A DNA stretch of 64,000 bases from Octadecabacter dasysiphoniae. GTDB lineage: Bacteria > Pseudomonadota > Alphaproteobacteria > Rhodobacterales > Rhodobacteraceae. The position numbers and the translations under genes are program-made. Shown piece after piece: positions 53,739 to 63,589 of this stretch. Positions within the stretch are counted from its first letter, which is position 1, and every line of letters begins with the position of its first letter. Below the pieces are notes generated by a model. That model worked only from the letters and a program-made list of their open reading frames with translations. It was not told the origin of the DNA and did no database searches. Location of the stretch: positions 682,001-746,000 of the forward strand of contig NZ_JAKGAQ010000001.1 of the NCBI RefSeq assembly GCF_021532615.1, given 5' to 3'.

Positions 53739-54622
53739 TGAACCGTTCCACTTATATCCTTCCGATTATCGTGATCGCGGTTGCGGCCGTCATGTCATCG
53801 ATCTTCATCGTGGACGAACGCCAAAAGGCGCTTGTGCTGCAATTTGGCCAAATCGTTTCGGTTAAAGAAGACCCAGGTATCGGGTTCAAAATCCCGCTGG
53901 TTCAAGAGGTCGTGTTTTATGATGACCGTATCCTGAGCCGTGACGTTGACCCGCTTGAGGTCACGCCGCTGGATGATCGTCGTTTGATCGTTGACGCCTT
54001 TGCGCGTTACCGGATCACCAACGTCGAACGCTTCCGTCAGGCTGTTGGTACGGGCGGCGAAGACGCTGCGGCGCGTCGTCTGGATTCCATTCTGCGGGCA
54101 GAAATGCGCGAAGTTCTGGGTTCGGTTAGCTCCAACGATATCTTGTCCACGGACCGTGCGGCGCTGATGTTGCGTATTCGTAATGCGGCCATCGCTGAGG
54201 CAAATGCACTGGGGATCACAGTGATCGACGTGCGCCTGAAACGCACTGACCTTCCGGCGGAAAACCTGAATGCGACGTTCCAGCGTATGGTTGCAGAACG
54301 TGCCCGTGAAGCCGAAGACGAACGTGCCCGCGGTCGTGAAGCCGCACAGCGCATCGAAGCGCAGGCAGATCGTACGGTTGTTGAATTGGTGTCTGAAGCC
54401 AACCGCGAAGCCCGCGTTATTCAGGGTGAAGCGGACGCCGAACGCAACGGTATTTTTGCCGGCGCATATGGTCAGGATGCGGAATTCTTCCAGTTCTATC
54501 GCTCGCTTGAGGCGTATGGAATTGCGATCGGTCAAGGCAACGCACGTTTGGTGCTAAGCCCGGATCACGAGTTCTTTAACTACCTGCGCAACGAAAACGG
54601 CACCAGCACACCGGATCGCTAA
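53738..54622 (+). CDS. hflC: FtsH protease modulator HflC
   Basis: 294 residues. An N-terminal membrane helix (7-25) is followed by an SPFH domain (FIVDERQKALVLQFGQI, VDAFARYRIT) and a helical end with the EREAEDERARGREAAQRI-type coil. It is coupled to hflK and one base before the DUF2065 gene. Forms the HflKC periplasmic cage around FtsH. Confidence 0.97.
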   Translation: MNRSTYILPIIVIAVAAVMSSIFIVDERQKALVLQFGQIVSVKEDPGIGFKIPLVQEVVFYDDRILSRDVDPLEVTPLDDRRLIVDAFARYRITNVERFRQAVGTGGEDAAARRLDSILRAEMREVLGSVSSNDILSTDRAALMLRIRNAAIAEANALGITVIDVRLKRTDLPAENLNATFQRMVAERAREAEDERARGREAAQRIEAQADRTVVELVSEANREARVIQGEADAERNGIFAGAYGQDAEFFQFYRSLEAYGIAIGQGNARLVLSPDHEFFNYLRNENGTSTPDR

Positions 54623-54829
54623 ATGGGTATCGCACTTCTTGCCCTCGGGCTGGTTTTGATTGTTGAGGGGCTGGTGTACGCACTGGCCCCTTCGCTTGTC
54701 GAAGACATGCTGTCCGCATTGCGCGCGCTGACGCTGGAACAACGCCGCCTGATCGGGTTGGGCGCACTGGCCTTGGGTGTCGCGCTTGTCTGGTTGGCCG
54801 CAGCGTTTGGTGCTGTGGGCGGAGTATAG
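54623..54829 (+). CDS. DUF2065 small membrane protein
   Basis: 68 residues, two membrane segments (about 3-22 and 44-65) with LVEGLVYALAP in the loop and a LEQRRLIGLGALALGV helix. It is directly after hflC with no gap. DUF2065 follows hflKC in many proteobacteria; role unknown. Confidence 0.93.
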   Translation: MGIALLALGLVLIVEGLVYALAPSLVEDMLSALRALTLEQRRLIGLGALALGVALVWLAAAFGAVGGV

Positions 54830-54845
54830 ACGCGGGTTTTGGTCA

Positions 54846-55526
54846 CTAAGCCGGAACGACGGGGGATGCCGGATGGGCCACGGCATGGGTGACTTTTTGC
54901 GCCAGATCATGCCCCAGTATTGCGTCCATCGCCAATTTGAAACGCGGGTTGCGCGCTGAGGTGCGGCGCATGTCGTTCAAATCCCACCGCACGATTTCTG
55001 CACCGGCGAGAACAGTAGACGTCGCCGCACTTGGGCGATCCAGCAGATAGGCCACCTCACCAATGAACACACCGGCGGGCATCGTGAATTGCGCGCCTGT
55101 CTTTGTGACATTGATCGCGCCTTTGATGACATAAACAAGGTGGGTCACGGTGTCGCCTTCGTGGGTGACGACCGTGTCTTGATCCAGTGTTGTGCGGGTC
55201 GCGTGTTTCATCACTTGGCGAAAATCACCGGGGTTCACGATGTTAAAGCGGTCGTAGATATCTGCATGGGCACGGGGCAGGGCGATGCGAAAACGGCCCA
55301 TGGTGAGGATAATCATGCCGATGAGGTTTGCTGTTGTCAGGCCGATTGTCGTGTAGATCGCACCGTACAGCGGTTCGGCGGCAGCGGTCGCGTAATAGGC
55401 GATATAAAAGGCGGACCCGATCAGCACGAACAGCCGCAACTGCATTTTGTTGATGATCAAATAGCCCAACGCGTAGCACCCCGACGCGAGAGAAACCAAA
55501 ACGGCCGGTGTGAAAAAATCAAACAT
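54846..55526 (-). CDS. Popeye-like membrane protein with cyclic-nucleotide-binding domain
   Basis: 226 residues: three hydrophobic segments (about 6-25, 32-50, 58-80) and then a Crp-like jelly-roll (about 100-215: HEGDTVTHLVYVIKGAINV, GVFIGEVAYLLDRPSAATSTV, AEIVRWD). The layout matches Popeye-domain (POPDC) proteins rather than Crp, as there is no DNA-binding domain. In the place of the animal DSPE motif it has DRPSA. It probably senses a nucleotide at the membrane. The start at 55526 fits the hydrophobic start. The opposite-strand gene splits DUF2065 from degP. Confidence 0.85.
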   Translation of the reverse strand: MFDFFTPAVLVSLASGCYALGYLIINKMQLRLFVLIGSAFYIAYYATAAAEPLYGAIYTTIGLTTANLIGMIILTMGRFRIALPRAHADIYDRFNIVNPGDFRQVMKHATRTTLDQDTVVTHEGDTVTHLVYVIKGAINVTKTGAQFTMPAGVFIGEVAYLLDRPSAATSTVLAGAEIVRWDLNDMRRTSARNPRFKLAMDAILGHDLAQKVTHAVAHPASPVVPA

Positions 55527-55728
55527 ATGAAGCGCCCCAAATCGCTGAATTGATGCAGATTGGGCGGGAAACCTGTGATGTGGCAAGGAAATGTTGTCAT
55601 TTACTGCATGAAGATGTGTTCACGCGTGGGTGACGACGCCGTGTTTGGCGTTGCGCTGGGCCGCATCAAGCCTACATTCAATACAAGCGGCGCATCTGCG
55701 CCAGTCATTGCGTAAGAGGAGATGCCAC

Positions 55729-57219
55729 GTGAATTTGCCCCAGAAGTCCCGCGCACGTGCGGTAACCATGCAAGCCCCCCAGATCGATAGCCGTCAGAAA
55801 TGGCTGGCTGCACTATTGATGGGTATGGCGATGGCCGTAGCGACGGTCGTGCCGGTGGATGCCCAAAATCGCCCTGCGACGTTTGCGGAATTGGCCGAAC
55901 AGGTCAGCCCGTCGGTTGTGAACATCACCACAAGCACGGTGATTGCCGGGCGCACAGGTGATCAGGGCATCGTGCCCGAAGGATCGCCGTTCGAGGATTT
56001 CTTTAACAACGATCCCGGCGGGGAGCGCCGCTCAAGCGCGTTGGGGTCCGGTTTTGTGATTTCCGCGGACGGGTACATCGTCACGAACAACCACGTGATT
56101 GAGGGCGCCGACGAGATCGAGATCGAATTTTTCCCTGGCGATGGCCAACCAAGTGAGCTGTTGCCTGCTGAGTTGATTGGCACGGATCCGAACACCGATA
56201 TCGCCGTGCTGAAGGTCGAATATGACGAGCCATTGCAGTTTGTTGAATTTGGCGACAGCGATGATGTGGGTGCACGTGTTGGCGATTGGGTCTTGGCGAT
56301 GGGCAACCCGCTGGGGCAGGGGTTTTCCGTGTCCGCCGGTATCGTATCTGCGCGCAACCGATCCTTGCAGGGCACATATGACGACTACATCCAGACGGAT
56401 GCGGCCATCAACCGTGGCAATTCGGGTGGACCGTTGTTCAACATGGAAGGTGATGTGATTGGCGTGAATACGGCCATTCTGTCGCCCAACGGCGGATCGA
56501 TCGGCATCGGGTTCGCGATGAGTTCTGCAGTTGTGACGAATGTTGTCGACCAGTTGCAGGAATTTGGTGAAACACGCCGTGGCTGGCTTGGCGTACGCAT
56601 TCAGGATGTCACGGTCGATATGATCGAAGCAATCGAAGGCCTTGCACAGGCGCGCGGTGCGATGGTGACGGATGTTCCTGCTGGCCCTGCCGAAGATGCG
56701 GGCATGCAAGCGGGCGACATTATCCTGACGTTTGACGGGATCGAGATCGAGAACACGCGCGAGCTGGTTCAGATTGTGGGCAACAGCCCTGTCGGCAAAG
56801 AAGTTCCAGTTGAAACCCTGCGCAACGGTGAGATGATTGATCTTACGGTTGTTCTGGGGCGTCGTGAAACGGCAGAATCTGCAGCCTTCCCCGACCCCGA
56901 AGCCCCTGAAGAAGGCACACCGGACACCACCAACATGCTGGGCATGACATTGTCCGAAATCTCGCCTGATATGGAAGAAAGCCTTGGTGTTGAGGCCGGA
57001 TCCGGTCTGGTCGTGGTTGAGGTCGAGGATGGATCAGAGGCGGACACCAAAGGTTTGCTTGCGGGTGATCTGATCACCGAGGCTGGCCAGCAGAAGATCA
57101 GCGGGATCCAAGATTTCGAAGCTCGTGTAGAAGAAGCCCAAGAGGCAGGGCGCAAGTCGCTACTGCTGCTGGTACGCCGCGATGGTGCGCCACGGTTTGT
57201 GGCACTTGGGCTGGAATAA
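55729..57219 (+). CDS. Periplasmic serine protease, DegP/DegQ family
   Basis: 496 residues from a GTG at 55729 with AAGAGGAG before it. A signal peptide (about 24-46) ends VDAQ. The trypsin-like domain has His 122 (NNHVIEG), Asp 157 (DPNTDIAVL) and Ser 232 (GNSGGPL), followed by two PDZ domains (about 295-380 and 410-490). It degrades or refolds misfolded envelope proteins. The degP position after hflKC is conserved. A terminator follows. Confidence 0.95.
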   Translation: MNLPQKSRARAVTMQAPQIDSRQKWLAALLMGMAMAVATVVPVDAQNRPATFAELAEQVSPSVVNITTSTVIAGRTGDQGIVPEGSPFEDFFNNDPGGERRSSALGSGFVISADGYIVTNNHVIEGADEIEIEFFPGDGQPSELLPAELIGTDPNTDIAVLKVEYDEPLQFVEFGDSDDVGARVGDWVLAMGNPLGQGFSVSAGIVSARNRSLQGTYDDYIQTDAAINRGNSGGPLFNMEGDVIGVNTAILSPNGGSIGIGFAMSSAVVTNVVDQLQEFGETRRGWLGVRIQDVTVDMIEAIEGLAQARGAMVTDVPAGPAEDAGMQAGDIILTFDGIEIENTRELVQIVGNSPVGKEVPVETLRNGEMIDLTVVLGRRETAESAAFPDPEAPEEGTPDTTNMLGMTLSEISPDMEESLGVEAGSGLVVVEVEDGSEADTKGLLAGDLITEAGQQKISGIQDFEARVEEAQEAGRKSLLLLVRRDGAPRFVALGLE

Positions 57220-57238
57220 TCTGGTTTAGATGACGAAG

Positions 57239-57268
57239 AAAGGCGTCCCAATCGGGGCGCCTTTTTTA
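57239..57268 (+). terminator. Rho-independent terminator after degP
   Basis: AAGGCGTCCC pairs with GGGGCGCCTT (one G:T) across AATC and is followed by TTTT. It lies 20 bases after the stop. Confidence 0.85.
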
Positions 57269-57357
57269 ATTTGGGGGCCGCTGCGTGCGCCTGAAAGATT
57301 GACACCGCAGGGGTGTTCATGGTTCGTTCTTGATCACAGCAACATGAGGACGATGTG

Positions 57358-57909
57358 ATGGGAATTAAGACAGATAGGCTCAACCGTTCGTTTCGCGCAT
57401 TTATCGAGGACCAGGCCGTGTTTTTTGTGGCGACTGCTGGCCCCGAAGGGCGCGTGAACATGTCGCCCAAGGGTATGGATTCCCTGCGCATCCTGTCGGA
57501 TCAAAAGATTGTCTGGCTGAGTATGTCGGGCAGTGGCAACGAGACCGCCGCGCATATGCTGCAAGACCCGCGCATGACGTTGATGTTTTGTGCGTTCAAA
57601 GGGGACGCATTGATCTTGCGAACGTATGGTCAGGCCCGCGTTATTCATCCGCGCGACGCACAGTGGGACGAATATTATGGGTTGTTTGATGATTTCACGG
57701 GAGCACGAAATATATTTGTGCTTGATATTGATTTGGTGACCACGTCTTGCGGCAGCGGCGTGCCGGAAATGTCGGTTGTGCGCAGCCGTGGCGAAACGGA
57801 GATGGAGCCGTTTTTTGCGGACATGGGGCCTGAAAAGGTCAAGGCGTTTTGGAAAAAGAAAAACTCAACGAGCCTGGATGGACAACCTACCGGTATTTTT
57901 GACGATTAA
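57358..57909 (+). CDS. Pyridoxamine 5'-phosphate oxidase-family protein
   Basis: 183 residues. The split-barrel flavin fold is suggested by FVATAGPEGRVNMSPKG, LSMSGSGNETAAHMLQDPRMTLMFCAF and the YGQARVI strand. This group (PNPOx-like) covers flavin- or haem-linked reductases; it is not PdxH. ATG at 57358 has GAGGA before it; a GTG at 57355 is adjacent. It is convergent with the next lipoprotein gene by 4 bases. Confidence 0.88.
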   Translation: MGIKTDRLNRSFRAFIEDQAVFFVATAGPEGRVNMSPKGMDSLRILSDQKIVWLSMSGSGNETAAHMLQDPRMTLMFCAFKGDALILRTYGQARVIHPRDAQWDEYYGLFDDFTGARNIFVLDIDLVTTSCGSGVPEMSVVRSRGETEMEPFFADMGPEKVKAFWKKKNSTSLDGQPTGIFDD

Positions 57910-58466
57910 AGCTCACCGCGCGGCAGGGCGACCAGACCCAGCGTGCGCGCAGTTTTGAGGGTGAGCTGGCCTGTGTGCACGTCGTCCTGATCTGTTTGGA
58001 AACGTTCGATTGCGGCACTGGTGCGTGGATCAAGGGTGCCGTTGATGGCCCCGCGGTAATAGCCGCGCGCGACCAAGGCGCGTTGCACGGACGCGATAAA
58101 TTCGGGCGTTTGGACGGTTGCACAGGGCGTTTCGAATTCGACTTCGCGGCGTTCGCGCAGGATTTGTTGACGGGTTACCGTGCGAAACGCGGCGGGGCTT
58201 TGAACGCTGCCATCGCTGCGCACCACGGCTGGTTGCACCAGCACTTGTTCGGTCACGGTTTCGATGATCGCAGGTGTGGTTGCGCGGGCAAAGCAGGTGC
58301 CGTCGGCTGAATTCACGACCGCAGGTTCGGTGAGCGGGCCGATGGTTTGTGACGCTGAGATCGATTGGTCAGAGCGGGTCGCGTAGCTTTCCATGCACCC
58401 AGCCAAAAGCGCCAGCGCAAGGCCGGCGCCGACGTATCGTCTGGTGCGGGGTCTATGGGTCGTCAT
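57906..58466 (-). CDS. Lipoprotein with peptidoglycan-binding-like domain
   Basis: 186 residues. A lipobox (LLAGC, Cys 24) follows a short signal peptide. Residues about 125-180 (FIASVQRALVARGYYRGAINGTLDPRTSAAIERFQ, in part) match the PG_binding_1 repeat. The middle has two Cys residues (DGTC, TPC). It is probably anchored in the outer membrane and touches peptidoglycan. Function otherwise unknown. Confidence 0.88.
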   Translation of the reverse strand: MTTHRPRTRRYVGAGLALALLAGCMESYATRSDQSISASQTIGPLTEPAVVNSADGTCFARATTPAIIETVTEQVLVQPAVVRSDGSVQSPAAFRTVTRQQILRERREVEFETPCATVQTPEFIASVQRALVARGYYRGAINGTLDPRTSAAIERFQTDQDDVHTGQLTLKTARTLGLVALPRGEL

Positions 58467-58512
58467 CTGCTCATCCTCGGGCTCTAGCGGCCCGTGTTTC
58501 GTGTAGTGATAG

Positions 58513-58995
<483 letters not shown>

Positions 58996-58996
58996 C

Positions 58997-59737
58997 ATGG
59001 CGCTGCGTCCCCGAATGCGTGCGTGGCGAGGATTGGTTCGCAGCGCTTGGCTGACGGCGTGTTTGGGGTTGGCAGGGGCGGCGGGTGCCGAAACGATCAT
59101 CGGCGCGACGTTTCAGGGGCCGACGGATCGGTATGGCCATGCAATCCTTGGTGATGCGATCGAGTATTCCGAACTGGTGATTGAGACCGAAGACTGGGCC
59201 AACACCACGCGGTACCGCATAACCTTACCCTTCGATCACGTCTTTGAAGATGTGATGCCGCGATTGTGGGACATCACGGGCGACGGAAAGCCGGAAGTTG
59301 TGGTGATCGAAACGGATGTGTCGCTGGGTGGATCTTTGGCGGTCTATGACCAGACAGGATTGATTGCGCAGACGGACCATATCGGGCGATCAAACCGTTG
59401 GTTGGCTCCTGTTGGTGCCGCGGATTTCGATGAGGATGGCCGGATTGAGGTCGCTTTTGTGGATCGCCCGCATCTTGCGAAGGTGTTGCGGATTTTTGAA
59501 TGGGATGGTGTGGCTCTTGTGCTGGACGGCGAGGTGGAGGGGCTGACGAACCACCGGATCGGTCAGGATTTCATTTCCGGCGGGCTGCGTGATTGTGGCG
59601 CCGGACCACAGATGGTGACGGCTGACCGTGATTGGTCGGATGTGATGGTGACGTCTTATGATGGTGGCTGGATCACGCGATCTGTGGGGCCGTTTTCGCC
59701 GGATTGGTTGGCGGCCGTATTACGCTGTGAGGCTTGA
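58997..59737 (+). CDS. FG-GAP/VCBS-like secreted protein
   Basis: 246 residues. The signal peptide ends AGAAGA (about residue 31). Two repeats with calcium-like Asp/Gly loops are visible (DITGDGKPEVVVIETDV and DFDEDGRIEVAFVDRP), the FG-GAP pattern. The last part (CGAGPQMVTADRDWSDVMVTSYD) follows. It probably folds as a partial propeller in the periplasm. It is co-transcribed with the ferredoxin; no functional link is obvious. Repeat copy C follows. Confidence 0.85.
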   Translation: MALRPRMRAWRGLVRSAWLTACLGLAGAAGAETIIGATFQGPTDRYGHAILGDAIEYSELVIETEDWANTTRYRITLPFDHVFEDVMPRLWDITGDGKPEVVVIETDVSLGGSLAVYDQTGLIAQTDHIGRSNRWLAPVGAADFDEDGRIEVAFVDRPHLAKVLRIFEWDGVALVLDGEVEGLTNHRIGQDFISGGLRDCGAGPQMVTADRDWSDVMVTSYDGGWITRSVGPFSPDWLAAVLRCEA

Positions 59738-59738
59738 T

Positions 59739-59774
59739 GCCTCCGGCGGGAATATTTTTGAAGCAAAGACGGGG
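59739..59774 (+). repeat. Intergenic 3'-end repeat, copy C
   Basis: GCCTCCGGCGGG, then AATATTTTTGAAGCAAAGA and CGGGG. It fills the whole gap to the convergent cobS stop. The pattern matches copies A (13305) and B (35641), but without a strong palindrome in front. Confidence 0.7.
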
Positions 59775-60551
59775 TTAGATCAGGGTCGCCGTTAGAGTGA
59801 GCAGGATTGCGATTTCTGATACTTGTTGCGTGGCACCAAGGATGTCACCCGTTTGACCACCAATTTTTGCCTTGGCGATTAAGGCACAGGCGGTCGCGGT
59901 GAGCAGGGCGGCGGCAATAAGCCAGAGACCGCCAAGTTGGAACATGATCAAAGTCGCGATGATGGCCGTGCCTTCGGCGATGCGTGCAGGTGTCTTGCCC
60001 GGGCGTCCGACGCTGTGGCTTAGGCCGGTATCGCGTGCGTGGGGCAGGCGGGCCATGATCGGAACCATCACCGCACGGCTAAGCATGGCCGCAGCGATGA
60101 CCGCGTGCCAAAGCAAATTGTGATCGATGGCGAGGGTGAGCGCATGCCAGCGCAGGCCGAGGCCGAGGGTCAGGGCGATAACACCGTAGGCCCCGATTGA
60201 GCTGTCTTTCATGATTGCGAGGCGGCGCGCCGTGTCCCAGCCGCCCCAGAGGCCATCGGCGGCGTCGGCCAACCCGTCTTCGTGCATAGCGCCAGTTATG
60301 ATCACCAGTGTTGCAAGGACAAGACCAGCGGTCAGGGCGGGCGTGAGGCCAGCCCAGAGTGCAATTTGGCCGACCGCACAGGCGATCAACGCGAGGATCA
60401 GGCCCGCGAGCGGGTAGGCCCATGCGGCCTTGGCGCCCCGTGCAGTTGCGCGCTGCGTGTCCACACGCACAGGCAAGCGGCTGAGCAAGCCAAGGGCTGC
60501 GGGCACGTCAGAAAGCACCATCAGGGATGAATTGTCGCGGTTGTCTTTCAT
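59775..60551 (-). CDS. cobS: Adenosylcobinamide-GDP ribazoletransferase
   Basis: 258 residues with five to six membrane segments. The family motif [15 protein letters not shown] is intact, as is the LPVRVDTQ start region. It joins adenosylcobinamide-GDP and alpha-ribazole, the last step of cobalamin assembly, at the inner membrane. It is divergent from cobT by 75 bases. The start at 60551 lies in [13 protein letters not shown]. Confidence 0.95.
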   Translation of the reverse strand: MKDNRDNSSLMVLSDVPAALGLLSRLPVRVDTQRATARGAKAAWAYPLAGLILALIACAVGQIALWAGLTPALTAGLVLATLVIITGAMHEDGLADAADGLWGGWDTARRLAIMKDSSIGAYGVIALTLGLGLRWHALTLAIDHNLLWHAVIAAAMLSRAVMVPIMARLPHARDTGLSHSVGRPGKTPARIAEGTAIIATLIMFQLGGLWLIAAALLTATACALIAKAKIGGQTGDILGATQQVSEIAILLTLTATLI

Positions 60552-60626
60552 GGGCCGTTTCCTGTCTGGTCTTTCCCGCTGTCTTGGGTAGAGATTGCGC
60601 GAACCCTTTGCAATGAGGCCTATGAC

Positions 60627-61637
60627 ATGACTGCACCTTTCGCCACTCTAGACGAGTTTCGCCAAACACTTGAGGGCCAATCCGGGCCTGATATGGCATC
60701 CATTGCCGGAGCGAAGGAACGTAACGGCCAGCTGACAAAGCCGCCCGGTGCGTTGGGACGGCTAGAGGATCTGGCGATCTGGTATGCAGGGTGGCGTGAC
60801 ACTGACCGCCCCCAGATTACCGCACCGCAAGTTATTGTTTTTGCGGGAAACCACGGCGTTTGTGCGCAGGGCGTGTCAGCTTTTCCGCCCGAAGTGACCG
60901 TGCAAATGGTGGCAAATTTTGAACACGGCGGCGCGGCGATCAACCAGTTGGCCAAGGCGTTTGGCGCAAAAATGGATGTTCATGCGCTTGACCTCGAAAT
61001 GCCGACACAGGATTTCACCGTCGCCCCCGCCATGAGCGAGGCCGAAGTTGTTTTGGCACTCAGCACGGGCTGGAACGCGGTTGATCCGGCCAGTGATGTG
61101 CTGGTTGTGGGCGAAATGGGCATCGGTAACACGACGTCTGCGGCGGCTGTTGCGGCGGCTGTTCTGGGCGGATCAGCGCAGGATTGGACCGGACGCGGGA
61201 CAGGCGTTGATGACGATGGATTGGCGCGCAAAACCGATGTGGTTGCGCGTGGGTTGGCACGACACGACACGTCTGACCCGCTTGAAGCGCTGCGATGTTT
61301 GGGCGGGCGCGAATTGGCGGCGATGGCCGGCGCGATCGCGGCTGCGCGCACGCACCGTATCCCGGTGATTTTGGATGGTTTCATCTGTTCGGCCGCCGCT
61401 GCGACGCTTGAAAAGGCAGTGGAAGGTGCGCTTGACCATGCAGTTGCAGGACATCTGAGCGCTGAGGGCGCGCATGCGAAATTGCTGGATGCTTTGGGCA
61501 AGCAGCCGATTCTGTCGTTGGGTTTGCGTCTTGGCGAAGGGTCAGGTGGCGCGTTGGCGATTGGCGTGTTGCAGGCCGCCGTCGCGTGTCATTCGGGTAT
61601 GGCGACGTTCGCAGAAGCAGGTGTTGCGGCGGGCTGA
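60627..61637 (+). CDS. cobT: Nicotinate-nucleotide-dimethylbenzimidazole phosphoribosyltransferase
   Basis: 336 residues. It makes alpha-ribazole phosphate for the lower ligand of cobalamin. Landmarks are [36 protein letters not shown] and [14 protein letters not shown], with a [13 protein letters not shown] end. Paired with cobS for lower-ligand assembly; no other cob genes are in view. It is convergent with the Kef gene. Confidence 0.97.
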   Translation: MTAPFATLDEFRQTLEGQSGPDMASIAGAKERNGQLTKPPGALGRLEDLAIWYAGWRDTDRPQITAPQVIVFAGNHGVCAQGVSAFPPEVTVQMVANFEHGGAAINQLAKAFGAKMDVHALDLEMPTQDFTVAPAMSEAEVVLALSTGWNAVDPASDVLVVGEMGIGNTTSAAAVAAAVLGGSAQDWTGRGTGVDDDGLARKTDVVARGLARHDTSDPLEALRCLGGRELAAMAGAIAAARTHRIPVILDGFICSAAAATLEKAVEGALDHAVAGHLSAEGAHAKLLDALGKQPILSLGLRLGEGSGGALAIGVLQAAVACHSGMATFAEAGVAAG

Positions 61638-61639
61638 CG

Positions 61640-63550
61640 TTAATCGCCGTTCGGTTTTTGCGCCGGACGGCCCCCCGCACGCACCGCTTTGCGTTCGGCC
61701 TCGTCCAGTGTTTCGGCCAGACGGGTTTCAAGGTCGCGGTTGGCGGCTTTTGCGCGTTCGACGTATGCCTTGTTGTCTTTGATCGGGATGTTTGGATCCC
61801 AAACCTCGGCGAGGTCGAGCTGGGTTGCGCGGTCGTGATGATAGAACGACATTTCTGCCTCTGACGCTTCGTATTCGCCGATCCCGAGGTTTTCGAGAAC
61901 ATAGCGCCCGGCCCGCAAAGAGCTGTCAAACAATTCGCGTACAATGTCATTCGCGCCCGCTGCATACAGTTCATAGACATGCACGCGGTCGCGCGCGCGG
62001 GCGACGATGTGGATGTCGGGGCGGCGTTTGCGGGCATATTCAACCAGTTTGACCGCTGACGCCTTATCATTGACGGCCACGACCAGAACGGCCGCATCAT
62101 CTAGGCCCGCAGCGTGCAAGATATCGGGGCGTGTCGGATCACCAAAGAAGCCTTTGAAACCGAAAGTACGCATCAGTTGGACGGTTTTGAAATCGCTGTC
62201 CAGAACCACAGTGCTAAAGCCGCTGGATTGCACAAGGCGGTTCACGACCTGACCAAAGCGACCAATGCCCGCGATGATCACTTTGCCTTTTTCGTCAATT
62301 TCATCTTCTTGGTGATCCGCATTGTCCGAACCGATCCGGCGCGAAACCTGATCGTAGGTGATGAACAAAAGCGGTGTGATCATCATCGACAACGCCACAA
62401 TCAGCAGCAATTCTGAGCTAAGCTGCGCACCGAGCACTGCGGTGTCTACGGAAAATGCGATAAGGACGAAGCCGAATTCGCCTGCTTGCGCAAGACCAAG
62501 GGTGAACAGCCAGCGCGCGCGGGTGTCCAGTTTGAACAGCAGCGCAAGGACATAAAGAACCGTGCCCTTGATCAGCATCATCGCAACCGTGAGGCCGACA
62601 ATACGCGCAGGGTCGGATGCCAGAACCTCAAAGTTTATGCCGGCACCGACGGTAATGAAAAATAGCCCCAGCAGCAGGCTCTTGAAGGGTTGCAGGTCTG
62701 ATTCCAGTTCGTGGCGAAATTCCGAGTTGGCGAGAACAACGCCCGCAAGGAATGTGCCAAGGGCTGCGGACAGGCCGACAAGGCCCATCAGGGCCGCAAT
62801 AGACACAACGATAAGAAGGGCCAGCGCGGTGTACATTTCGCGCAGTTTTGCGTGGTGGATATAGCGAAACAGCGGCCGGGTGAGGAAGATGCCCACAAGG
62901 ATCACGGATGCCACGGCGCCGATGGTCACCAATGTGACGCCCCATGCCGGAAGGCCCGCGACAAGGCTGACAGAATGATCGGCTGCGTCCGCCGCCGTAT
63001 CCGTAGCGCGTATCATGGATCCGTCCGGTTGCACCGTCACAGGAGAGCGCAGGGCCAACAGCGGAATCAGCGCCAGCATCGGGATAACGGCGATGTCCTG
63101 TGTCAGCAGCACCGAGAACGTGTTGCGCCCGCCGCTGGTTTGCATCAGCCCTTTTTCTGACAGGGTTTGCAACACGATGGCCGTCGAAGACAGCGCGAAA
63201 ATCCACCCGATCGCGAGCGCTGTTTGCCACGGCTGACCCAACATCATAAAGCCGCCCATTAAGGCCAAGGTCGTCAATGATATTTGCAGTCCGCCAAGGC
63301 CCAACAGGCGATGGCGCATGCCCCAAAGGGCGCGTGGTTCCAGTTCAAGGCCAATGAGAAACAGCATAATCACGACGCCGAGTTCGGCGATATGTTGCAG
63401 TTCTGTCGCCTCCGCGCCGAGCAGCGGGCCGATTGCGACGCCCGCCAGCAGATATCCAAGCACCGACCCAAAGCCCAACCTTGCAGCAAGCGGAACCGCG
63501 ATCACGGCAGCGCCAAGCAAAAGCGTCGCGAGGAGGAGGATTTCTTGCAT
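61640..63550 (-). CDS. Kef-type monovalent cation:proton antiporter (CPA2)
   Basis: 636 residues. An N-terminal 12-13-helix exchanger domain (about 1-390, with GSVLGYLLAGVAIGPLLG) is followed by an RCK/TrkA-N domain (about 410-540: VIIAGIGRFGQVVNRLV) and a charged C-terminal helix. It exports K+ or Na+ in exchange for protons, often gated by glutathione adducts or nucleotides. Two bases separate its stop from the convergent cobT stop. The substrate cannot be read. Confidence 0.94.
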   Translation of the reverse strand: MQEILLLATLLLGAAVIAVPLAARLGFGSVLGYLLAGVAIGPLLGAEATELQHIAELGVVIMLFLIGLELEPRALWGMRHRLLGLGGLQISLTTLALMGGFMMLGQPWQTALAIGWIFALSSTAIVLQTLSEKGLMQTSGGRNTFSVLLTQDIAVIPMLALIPLLALRSPVTVQPDGSMIRATDTAADAADHSVSLVAGLPAWGVTLVTIGAVASVILVGIFLTRPLFRYIHHAKLREMYTALALLIVVSIAALMGLVGLSAALGTFLAGVVLANSEFRHELESDLQPFKSLLLGLFFITVGAGINFEVLASDPARIVGLTVAMMLIKGTVLYVLALLFKLDTRARWLFTLGLAQAGEFGFVLIAFSVDTAVLGAQLSSELLLIVALSMMITPLLFITYDQVSRRIGSDNADHQEDEIDEKGKVIIAGIGRFGQVVNRLVQSSGFSTVVLDSDFKTVQLMRTFGFKGFFGDPTRPDILHAAGLDDAAVLVVAVNDKASAVKLVEYARKRRPDIHIVARARDRVHVYELYAAGANDIVRELFDSSLRAGRYVLENLGIGEYEASEAEMSFYHHDRATQLDLAEVWDPNIPIKDNKAYVERAKAANRDLETRLAETLDEAERKAVRAGGRPAQKPNGD

Positions 63551-63589
63551 GGTCTTTAGATCGGCATCTGTGCGCGGGAACGCAAGGGT

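Noticed and set aside
53795..54535. 246-codon frame antisense to hflC
   Set aside because: hflC is well supported on the plus strand; the minus frame is a shadow.
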